Of a stretch of DNA of 39,012 nt, positions 32,403 through 39,012 are shown piece by piece. A program made the translations under genes and the position numbers. Position 1 is the first letter of the stretch. Every line of letters begins with the position of its first letter. The notes below the pieces were generated by a model that worked only from the letters and a program-made list of their open reading frames with translations, was not told the DNA's origin and searched no databases. This stretch comes from a virus. The stretch spans positions 1-39,012 of IMG/VR virus record IMGVR_UViG_3300046323_000773. One strand, 5' to 3'.

Positions 32403-34042
32403 TATGCTATTACAATAATGTTTACTGTTCTATTGATTTCGCTTATTAATTGCAGACTGTTATTGTCCGTTTTGATAGTTGTAATGCTATCTACCTTCTC
32501 ATCAGGATTTGAAGTTATATCCCAAACCTCTATGAGTACTGTTTCTTTGTTCAAATTATGATTGATTGTCTTGGCAGTATCCGCTACCAAAGCAATTGCG
32601 ACTTCTGTGTATTTCACTGCATCAAATAGTTTACCTGAGCCTGTTAATTGTATTGTATTGTTGCCGATAGAGGCATTTGAATAGACCGTTATTGCGCCAT
32701 TATAATCTATTGTCTGTGTGGGTTCAAAGGTTATTTCTATGGTTACGATTTGATTGGGGGCAATAACACCGCCTTGCCAATCTGCCTCATAGATAAGCGT
32801 CCCAAACGGCAAATCCAAACTTGTAACGATTAGATTTTCCAAGCCTAAGTTGGTGATTTGGAATGATAGCTTTTTACATAATCCTATTGCCACATCACCA
32901 AAATTCAGATTCCCTGTTATCTGAATAATCGCTTCGGAATCAGGCAAGTTGAATTTGATTAAATCGCTATCGGTGTATTGAATTTTATAATTTGCATCCT
33001 CAACGATTGTATTGTAATCGGTTTTGATGACAATACTAAAATCTGCTGACATTTGGTAAGCATTGAAAGTGATATTTCCGCTTGGAAAAACGTCATCAGA
33101 AAAATAGAAGTCTTGCGCCGGACTTGGTGGAAGTCCGACCACTTGAAAACTTACGGTTTGCGATTCTAACAAAGGTTTATCAAGTAGTATTCTATATGAC
33201 CTCGTAGTAAATGCCACGTTTGCCGATTGACCCAAAAAATAAACCTCAGCATTGGCATAAGGCTGTGCCAAAATCACAAAATCTTGAATGTTATCTTGAC
33301 TTTCTAATTGTGTACCGTTGATTTTGATTTTGGCTACCAAATTAGCTACCGTATTTCTATGCCTTGGCAGGTATTCAAGTTCAAATTCATCTTCAAATAC
33401 TACTTGCCTGTAATACTCTCCAAAAAACTGAATACGGCAATATCTCTGTCTAAAAAGGTTAAATATTTTCCTTTGAAACCGCTCGTAATCCTGAAAGAAA
33501 ACAAGTACATCATACTCGGTTTGGGATTTGGGGATAGGTCTGACCAGTTCATCATCACTTGTCAAGAACTTACTACCATTATCCTTGGGCTTTGCCTTAG
33601 TCAAGTTTATCGGCAAGCGTATTTCGGCATAGTCGTTTGGATATTGATTGAATGCGTACCTCAGAAGTTCCGTTTTTTGTTTGACCAAATCATAGTTTGA
33701 CCAAATTGCAAATATATCGGACTTGACAATAAGCGAACTATTGACATAAATCTGCAAAAAACATTCTTTGATATTTTGAGATTGAATAGGGACAAGAAAA
33801 TCCAATTTCAATGCGCCTGTTAATATTTCAAATTCGGAATCTACAAATGTTTTTAAGACATTGTTGTTTTTATCCAACAACTCTATGGTGATTGTTCCGG
33901 CAGGAATCGGCAATCTAATAAAATCAATAATCCTATCTTGAAATGCAGCATTTGCAGCAAAGACCATATCACTACACTTGCGCGTGTAGCCTGATGCGTA
34001 ATTGAAATTAAGAAAGGAAAATGGTCTTACTTGGTTAATCAT
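32402..34042 (-). CDS. Tail protein with ASH (choice-of-anchor D) domain
   Basis: The 546-residue protein contains near residues 370-465 an ASH/PapD-like Ig domain: FGDVAIGLCKKLSFQITNLG, LENLIVTSLDLPFG, then FEPTQTIDYNGAITVYSN and NTIQLTGSGK, the pattern of choice-of-anchor D modules. The N-terminal 330 residues are beta-rich and unassigned. The final 70 residues (TAKTINHNLNKETVLIEVWD) match a C-terminal motif common in phage appendage proteins. It probably forms part of the tail tip or adhesion apparatus. It overlaps the upstream baseplate gene by 8 bases. Confidence 0.68.
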   Translation of the reverse strand: MINQVRPFSFLNFNYASGYTRKCSDMVFAANAAFQDRIIDFIRLPIPAGTITIELLDKNNNVLKTFVDSEFEILTGALKLDFLVPIQSQNIKECFLQIYVNSSLIVKSDIFAIWSNYDLVKQKTELLRYAFNQYPNDYAEIRLPINLTKAKPKDNGSKFLTSDDELVRPIPKSQTEYDVLVFFQDYERFQRKIFNLFRQRYCRIQFFGEYYRQVVFEDEFELEYLPRHRNTVANLVAKIKINGTQLESQDNIQDFVILAQPYANAEVYFLGQSANVAFTTRSYRILLDKPLLESQTVSFQVVGLPPSPAQDFYFSDDVFPSGNITFNAYQMSADFSIVIKTDYNTIVEDANYKIQYTDSDLIKFNLPDSEAIIQITGNLNFGDVAIGLCKKLSFQITNLGLENLIVTSLDLPFGTLIYEADWQGGVIAPNQIVTIEITFEPTQTIDYNGAITVYSNASIGNNTIQLTGSGKLFDAVKYTEVAIALVADTAKTINHNLNKETVLIEVWDITSNPDEKVDSITTIKTDNNSLQLISEINRTVNIIVIA

Positions 34043-36206
34043 CAGAATTTGCGATAAGCGTTAGTTCAAGCAATGCAGTATTAAAATTATATTTTGCAGA
34101 CAAAATAAAGCCTTCGTAATCAATTAAATTATACTCAAATTTAATTAATTTGTATAAATAATTACTTTTTATGTCTATAAATTGAGCCAAAGAAAGATAC
34201 GTTTTGAGTTCGTACTTTTCAGGCTTGAATAATGCGCTCACGAGGGATAAATCAATATTCTCATTCTCAATCACATCGGCTATTCTTAGCTGTGTTTTCG
34301 GCTCTCCTGAAATAAACATAGCCTTTTGCTCCAATGCGTCAAATTTGTATAGGCTTGTTTTCAAAATGCTTTCCCAGTTCATAGCAATCCTTCGGGGAGA
34401 CAAGCGAATATTGAATATATTCTCTTTATCCAAACCGTAATACTCGTTATCTGCTTCATCATAAGGTTCAATGCCTTCTACTACTGTATTTGCAGGATAA
34501 ATAGTTGAGGTTGCATCGGCATTGTATTTTGTAGATGTGATTTCGGACCTGTTGAGTGCAAATACGAATATTTGCTCATCATCATTTTTATCCACATCTC
34601 TTCTTAGTTTTTCAACAATCCAATTTGATGCAATGAATTTCGTTTTTACATCTAATTTTTTTTCCGCAACAGTCCCCTCAATATTATACTCTCTTCTTGA
34701 ATTGTATGCTTCATTTTCATAGAGTTTGCCCAATTTATCTTCTTTGAATTTATCATAGCCACACAAAAAAACATTGTAGCTAAATTCATTGGCATAGCTT
34801 ATTTCAAGTTCAGATACTTCGGATAATTGGTAAAAAGTTGTTTTATCGTAAAAATAATTGATTGATTCAATCAAAACATTTGTTCCTGAAATGCCGTAGC
34901 CCAAATTGAACATCTTTTGAGATTCCTCAAAAGTGTCTTTAAAATTCAAACTCAAATCTATCTCAGTGGTAGCCCTTGCTATCCTGCGCCCAAGGGTAAT
35001 GAATATACTGCCCAACTGCTCCAAGTTATTCATTATACTTGATTGAAGATTCAAATTAGCCTTTGCAAGTATCTGCTCAAATGCGCTGCCCAACAGCTCG
35101 CCAGTGCAAGGGGTACTTGCCTTAATATTTTGGTAGTAAATGTTAAAAAATGAAAACCCTGATTGACTGAGTATATCAAGTGAGGTTTGATTTAATACAT
35201 TATTAAAATAATCTGTATCTTTTATGTAGTAAATAACACGCCAATCGGGGGCAAACCCTATACCTGAAATAGTAGGAGCAGTTATTAATTTTACATTGAC
35301 ATAAAATTTTGCCCCCGAAACATTGATGTTTAATGTTCCTGATTGTGTATTTTCAAATAAAAATACATTGATATATACTCCAAAGAAAAAATAAGATTCA
35401 ATGTGTTGCGGATTGCTAAGTGTAATATTGTTTGTGTATAAATTTGTATTTGACTGAGAATCTATACGCAAAATCAATTCAAAAGAGGCGTTTGTCGTAT
35501 TGATGCTAATTGGGGCTGTAATAAAAACACAAAACTTGTGTTTTACCTCAAAGTTGTAATCTCCAAAACTTTTAGTAGTAAATAAAACTTGGTCTTCGTC
35601 TATGCCATCTGTAACAACTGTATTGCCAAAATCAACTTCAGCATCCCAATTAAATGTTGGTGTAATTGTATCTGTTGGTTGGCTTGTAAAATCAGTTTGA
35701 AAATATTGAAATTTAAAAGAATTTATTGCAGATTCCGCAGTTTGAAATATATTTGTCTCCCTCAACTGCACAGTTTTATCGGCTGCCATTTTAACTTTTT
35801 GCTCTTGTCTGTCCTTGAGCAAAAAAGGTTCTTTGGTTTCGCAATTGCATGACCATACGCTATTCAAAGGATCATCTTTGAATGACTGCATATTGAAATA
35901 CAAGTCAAACAAAGTGATATTATCTTCAATTACAAGTAATTGTATGCGTGTATTAACGCCATCTTGTGCGTAGGCAGACTTAATAAAGTCATAAGCGTTT
36001 GAATTGATTTGGGCATTATTTTCTGTAATCAGGTAGTTATAAAACTTCAACTCCGTTGAAAATTCAAAAAATACGCCGTGAACGGAATTATCTCTTTTTA
36101 GGTCAAAATCCAAATCTTTGTACCCTTCAGGCTCGGCAATATTTAGCCTTTCCATTTCTAAAAATGGAGTTTTTTTATTGTACCTGATGAGCGTAAATTT
36201 TTTCAT
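34035..36206 (-). CDS. Large tail tip/baseplate protein (putative)
   Basis: The 723-residue protein is not assigned by motif. It opens with LIRYNKKTPFLEMERLNIAEP and has long beta-rich stretches with a helical middle (EQILAKANLNLQSSIMNNLEQLG). A cysteine pair, WSCNCETKEP, lies near residue 120. Size, position directly downstream of two small tail genes and upstream of fibres fit a tail hub or baseplate protein of Bacteroidota siphoviruses. The stop overlaps the next gene by 8 bases. Confidence 0.6.
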   Translation of the reverse strand: MKKFTLIRYNKKTPFLEMERLNIAEPEGYKDLDFDLKRDNSVHGVFFEFSTELKFYNYLITENNAQINSNAYDFIKSAYAQDGVNTRIQLLVIEDNITLFDLYFNMQSFKDDPLNSVWSCNCETKEPFLLKDRQEQKVKMAADKTVQLRETNIFQTAESAINSFKFQYFQTDFTSQPTDTITPTFNWDAEVDFGNTVVTDGIDEDQVLFTTKSFGDYNFEVKHKFCVFITAPISINTTNASFELILRIDSQSNTNLYTNNITLSNPQHIESYFFFGVYINVFLFENTQSGTLNINVSGAKFYVNVKLITAPTISGIGFAPDWRVIYYIKDTDYFNNVLNQTSLDILSQSGFSFFNIYYQNIKASTPCTGELLGSAFEQILAKANLNLQSSIMNNLEQLGSIFITLGRRIARATTEIDLSLNFKDTFEESQKMFNLGYGISGTNVLIESINYFYDKTTFYQLSEVSELEISYANEFSYNVFLCGYDKFKEDKLGKLYENEAYNSRREYNIEGTVAEKKLDVKTKFIASNWIVEKLRRDVDKNDDEQIFVFALNRSEITSTKYNADATSTIYPANTVVEGIEPYDEADNEYYGLDKENIFNIRLSPRRIAMNWESILKTSLYKFDALEQKAMFISGEPKTQLRIADVIENENIDLSLVSALFKPEKYELKTYLSLAQFIDIKSNYLYKLIKFEYNLIDYEGFILSAKYNFNTALLELTLIANSDD

Positions 36207-36209
36207 TGA

Positions 36210-36788
36210 TTATACCTTAGTGTATTCTACAATTGCATACACAGTATTGTATGCTGATGCATCATAGTTCGTTCTGATAAATATTGTGCTTGTACTTGTC
36301 AGCATCTCCCAAGAAATCCTTTGGCTTCCAGATGGATTGTGTGGCACTTGAATCGTTATATTCCCTGTTGTGGATTTGCAAAATATTTCACATTTCACAA
36401 GGGTATCTACGTTCGCTCCGATTGGGAGTGCGATTGATGCGTTGTTAGCCAGTCCTGTTACTGAGCCTATGTATTTTCTGTAGATTGGCTTGCCATTTAT
36501 AAACTTCTTTTTTGTATTTGTTTCTGCTGACGAATAATCGTACCTTTCAAGTAGATTATCTACAGTTACTTTTTTTGAATCGCCAGCCTTTCTGACAAAT
36601 AGAAATTCAGTGCCGTCTATATCCGTTTCGGCAGCAAATACTGTTTCAGCATCTGAAAAAACAAAATCTGTTACTTGCCTGAGCGTAATATGCTCACCGG
36701 CATTGGTTTGATTTCTTTGTAATCCTGTTCTATCTGCAGGGTCGGGGGCTGTTCTATTGGGTGCATCCCAAAAACTTACATTTGCCAT
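36210..36788 (-). CDS. Hypothetical tail-associated protein
   Basis: The 192-residue protein has a Pro/Asp/Thr-rich N-terminus (NRTAPDPADRTGLQRNQTN) and a beta-rich C-terminus (TLVKCEIFCKSTTGNITIQVP, TIFIRTNYDASAYNTVYAIV) like virion carbohydrate-contact domains. It contains no signal peptide. It lies between two other tail genes with gaps of 3 and 5 bases. A minor tail or fibre-base role is likely from context. Confidence 0.55.
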   Translation of the reverse strand: MANVSFWDAPNRTAPDPADRTGLQRNQTNAGEHITLRQVTDFVFSDAETVFAAETDIDGTEFLFVRKAGDSKKVTVDNLLERYDYSSAETNTKKKFINGKPIYRKYIGSVTGLANNASIALPIGANVDTLVKCEIFCKSTTGNITIQVPHNPSGSQRISWEMLTSTSTIFIRTNYDASAYNTVYAIVEYTKV

Positions 36789-36793
36789 ATATT

Positions 36794-37450
36794 TTAATCA
36801 TTTTGATATATCCAATTATTGCCATCTCCTTGTAGCCAATTAAGCCCATCTCCTTGTACCCAATAGTCAATTGGAGGCGAAGCAATTACGCGTGTGAAGG
36901 TTACTTCTTCAGAGTAAGCATTATTTTCGCTTACAAATCCTAATTTTATTTCTACAGTTTGACCTAAAGTGCCGATACTTGCATTAAATACAATAGCAGT
37001 ATCCTGCCTTTCAGCGATATTGCCTTGAGAGAAAAGTTTTGTATTGTCGTTTGAGGTGATGTTTCTGACCTTGATGTATAGTTTATCTGTTGCGAGGGCT
37101 ATGCCTGTTCCGGTGTTGTCGGTCCAAGTTAGTTTGATTGTGTTTTCGTAAGCAAGTATCTCGGAGAAACTGACGTTTTCATTTTTGGGGAATATCAGTT
37201 GCGATAATTGTATATCACTTTCAAAGCCCTCAAATAAATTCCTTGTATTGAAAAAAAGAAATAGGCTGTCCAAAAAATTGAAGGTAATATCCTTGTAAAA
37301 TCCTAACTCATCGCCTCTTTGGGCTATCTTTTTTTGGGGATATAAGAATGCTTGCGTTTCATTGCTGACTTTGAGTAATACCTCATCTTCTATTGATGTA
37401 TTATCAATAGGGGATGTGTCCGACCAAGTTAATTTTATTCTTCCAAACAT
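36794..37450 (-). CDS. Tail operon first gene, WLQGDG repeat at C-terminus
   Basis: The 218-residue protein is a beta-rich appendage-type protein; two stretches (KLTWSDTSPIDNTSIEDEVLL and KLTWTDNTGTGIALATDKLYI) resemble each other, suggesting duplicated Ig-like units. The C-terminus has a tandem 8-residue repeat, WVQGDGLN-WLQGDGNN-W, encoded by a 24-base tandem repeat (36813-36836, 36837-36860). It is the first gene of the minus-strand tail operon. Upstream 37451-37511 no complete promoter was found on the minus strand. Confidence 0.6.
   Translation of the reverse strand: MFGRIKLTWSDTSPIDNTSIEDEVLLKVSNETQAFLYPQKKIAQRGDELGFYKDITFNFLDSLFLFFNTRNLFEGFESDIQLSQLIFPKNENVSFSEILAYENTIKLTWTDNTGTGIALATDKLYIKVRNITSNDNTKLFSQGNIAERQDTAIVFNASIGTLGQTVEIKLGFVSENNAYSEEVTFTRVIASPPIDYWVQGDGLNWLQGDGNNWIYQND
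36813..36860 (-). repeat. 24-base in-frame tandem repeat
   Basis: Two units (36813-36836 and 36837-36860) differ at few bases and encode the W-x-Q-G-D-G-x-N repeats at the C-terminus of the tail protein. Repeat-number change would extend a Trp-rich tip. Confidence 0.8.
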
Positions 37451-37511
37451 ACAATATTTTTAGCAAATGTTTATTATATTTGCATTGTATGTATGTTTGT
37501 GTGTGAAAGAT

Positions 37512-37549
37512 AAAAACAGTTCATTCGGGGGTTTGAACTGTTTTTTTTT
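37512..37549. terminator. Strong bidirectional terminator
   Basis: AAAAACAGTTCA (37512-37523) pairs with TGAACTGTTTTT (37534-37545) around a 10-base G-rich loop, with nine T on the plus strand (37541-37549) and five on the minus. It separates the minus-strand genes upstream (37613-39012) from the tail operon starting at 37450. The rest of 37451-37612 holds a plus-strand TATATTTG at 37475-37482 but no gene. Confidence 0.85.
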
Positions 37550-37612
37550 GTAAATATACGAATTTTAAATATTTTTGATTATATTTTTAACAAAAGATAT
37601 TTTGATTTTATT

Positions 37613-38056
37613 CTAAAAATTGCTTTGCTTATCACCAAGCATTTCCATCCATTCGGCTTTGGTTGCTTTAATATTGGCAAAAATTGTAGTATTTTCAGAC
37701 GCCCATTCACAAAGTTTTTCAAGTTCATTAGCTTTGAAAACAGGGCTAATAGGTGTCCCTTGGCTTGTTGTTTCATAAAGCTGAATATGCGTTAATTCTT
37801 CATCAGAATACTTTTTAGTTTGATAATTTTCAACATCAGGTGCATTATCACCCCACATTGCATAAAATGGATATTTTTCTTTTAATAAAGGGTCTTCAAT
37901 CAAATCAGGGTGTGTGCCATCCAACCATTGATTATGATTTTCTAACCATTTATTTAAAACGTCTCCGTAAAATTCATTGAGCATTGGTTTGTATTCACCT
38001 TTTTCATTTTTCGGATGTTCCCAATTTGCAGGAACTTTTCTTAATTGTCTTCCCAT
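37613..38056 (-). CDS. Conserved phage protein of unknown function
   Basis: The 147-residue protein belongs by pattern to a phage family starting MGRQLRKVPANWEHPKN, with Trp-rich segments (NKWLENHNQWLDG, YPFYAMWGDNAPDVENY) and a C-terminal IQLYETTSQGTPISPVFKA block followed by ELEKLCEWASENTT. Members occur in diverse phages; I know of no proven role. It lies 45 bases after the PAPS-reductase-like gene on the same strand, and the terminator at 37512-37549 follows it, so the two probably share a transcript. Confidence 0.65.
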   Translation of the reverse strand: MGRQLRKVPANWEHPKNEKGEYKPMLNEFYGDVLNKWLENHNQWLDGTHPDLIEDPLLKEKYPFYAMWGDNAPDVENYQTKKYSDEELTHIQLYETTSQGTPISPVFKANELEKLCEWASENTTIFANIKATKAEWMEMLGDKQSNF

Positions 38057-38101
38057 TTTTATTTTAATTAAATTTCACTCAATTTCAATAGTGTTGCTTT
38101 T

Positions 38102-39012
38102 TTAGTTTGTTTCTCTCTCAATTATTTCCTTGAGTTTTTCAATGCGTTTTTCATCATTGAACTCAAATTTAGTCATTACGTCTAACATTCTACCAATCAA
38201 AAAAACGTCTTTGATGTTTCCTTTGCAAGTTTGAAGCAAAATTCTGTGTTCCTCAACTGCCCTTTGGCGTTGCTTGCTACTCATATCATAAGCAGATTTG
38301 CCGTAAACATTGTTGTTTTGGCACGTAGTACACATAAACATTTGTTGGCTGTAATAGTCCGATTCCAAACTTGGAAGTTGCATTTGCCCTTGTGATACCT
38401 TTTCCCAATCTTTTGGAGGCGATTGTCCCCAACCCCAATAAAAGCCCCGTTCTTTTACTTTCGCTTCCAACTCTTTCATATACTCATAAAACTTTGGAGA
38501 GCATTGTTTGATTTCAAGCAGTTCGTTTGGGTGTCCATACACGCCACAATTACACTCACCACTTCTGCCAATCGTTTTAGCTACGATAGACCTTTCAATG
38601 TTATTTTCATTGAAATAATGGTGTATATCACTTTTACACCAATCCGCAATCGGATTTACCCAAACATCATTTTTACGCATTTGGATATTTTGCACTGTTC
38701 CCATTCGCCTAATGCTTTCATCACGCCTTGCACCCGTCAATAAAGCCAAACGGTAACCTCTGCGTTTTTGTCTGATTTGGGCAATGCAACGGCTAAGCGA
38801 ATGGTCTTTGAGCATACGGTACATTACTGTATGTTGTGAGTGGTTCTGACCCGGAAAGCCAAAGCGTAAAACGTACTTCTCGTAGCTATCCTTATCCGTA
38901 GTTGTTCCAATAACCAAAGGTATATCCATTGCCTTACAAGTTTCAATTACAAAATCCTTTGTTTCGGGTATGCAAGTACCCGTATCGCAAAAAATTGCAT
39001 AGTCTATTTTAC
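38102..39012 (-). CDS. PAPS reductase-like phage protein (5' end outside window)
   Basis: The frame is open to the right edge, so the start and the PP-loop (S-G-G-x-D-S type) lie outside. The visible part begins IDYAIFCDTGTCIPE, the characteristic second motif of PAPS reductase/ATP pyrophosphatase-fold enzymes. It continues with LALLTGARRDESIRR and a W-V-N-P-I-x-D-W segment. Cysteines cluster in SGECNCGVYG and IKQCSP and again in CTTCQN, possibly a metal or Fe-S site. Phage proteins of this type are linked to sulfur or nucleotide chemistry, including DNA modification, or to host sulfur metabolism, but the substrate is unproven. It probably heads a minus-strand pair with the gene at 37613. Confidence 0.8.
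   Translation of the reverse strand, partial: KIDYAIFCDTGTCIPETKDFVIETCKAMDIPLVIGTTTDKDSYEKYVLRFGFPGQNHSQHTVMYRMLKDHSLSRCIAQIRQKRRGYRLALLTGARRDESIRRMGTVQNIQMRKNDVWVNPIADWCKSDIHHYFNENNIERSIVAKTIGRSGECNCGVYGHPNELLEIKQCSPKFYEYMKELEAKVKERGFYWGWGQSPPKDWEKVSQGQMQLPSLESDYYSQQMFMCTTCQNNNVYGKSAYDMSSKQRQRAVEEHRILLQTCKGNIKDVFLIGRMLDVMTKFEFNDEKRIEKLKEIIERETN

Noticed and set aside
29210-36206. Diversity-generating retroelement acting on tail fibres
   Set aside because: No reverse transcriptase or template/variable repeat pair was seen in the window.

Overview
The window is a contiguous stretch of a temperate, siphovirus-like bacteriophage genome (or its excised/virion form) that infects a member of the Bacteroidota. 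Evidence for the host phylum: an AT-rich genome, promoters of the Bacteroidota type (TTTG, about 20 bases, then TAnnTTTG), a BT4734-like/PriCT/VirE primase-helicase, and a tyrosine integrase of the Bacteroidota mobile-element type whose first catalytic arginine is replaced by alanine. Both ends cut through genes: the VirE-type protein is open to the left edge, and a PAPS-reductase-like protein is open to the right edge.

Positions 1-9245 (+) hold the early replication/recombination module. It contains the VirE primase-helicase, a 394-base non-coding region with 13 phased GTAACAC-type repeats in two opposed arrays (candidate replication origin), a VRR-NUC nuclease, an SSB-like DUF3127 protein, a promoter overlapped by TGGTA palindromes, a tRNA-Thr(TGT) preceded directly by a terminator-like hairpin, a RecB/Cas4-type nuclease, a protein resembling Gp3-type recombination directionality factors, and a run of small tightly overlapping genes including an ASCH-like protein, an HNH nuclease and an excisionase-like HTH protein.

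Positions 9242-10787 hold the integrase (-) and an intact attachment-site region. A core that looks like the 3' end of a tRNA gene is flanked by inverted and direct arm-type repeats. Because phage genes continue on both sides of it, the sequence is not an integrated prophage cut at this site.

Positions 10788-29177 (+) hold packaging and morphogenesis: a ParB-methyltransferase fusion, small and large terminase, a possible structural/tail-tube protein, a portal with a Cys/His-rich insertion, a prohead protease fused to a scaffold, the major capsid protein, connector-type genes, a four-gene lysis cassette (YkuD-like enzyme, tiny membrane protein, membrane/coiled-coil protein, lipoprotein), and tail genes up to the 1283-residue tape measure protein. 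A small HTH gene on the minus strand sits just after terL, divergent from the main structural operon, and is a candidate late regulator.

Positions 29210-37450 (-) hold the distal tail and adhesion genes, convergent with the tape measure gene: a 723-residue baseplate-type protein, an ASH-domain protein, a fibre with GLGNVDNTSD repeats, and a right-handed beta-helix protein. A strong bidirectional hairpin separates this operon from two further minus-strand genes, a conserved phage protein of unknown function and the PAPS-reductase-like protein. I found no lysogeny repressor, reverse transcriptase, CRISPR array or insertion sequence in the window.
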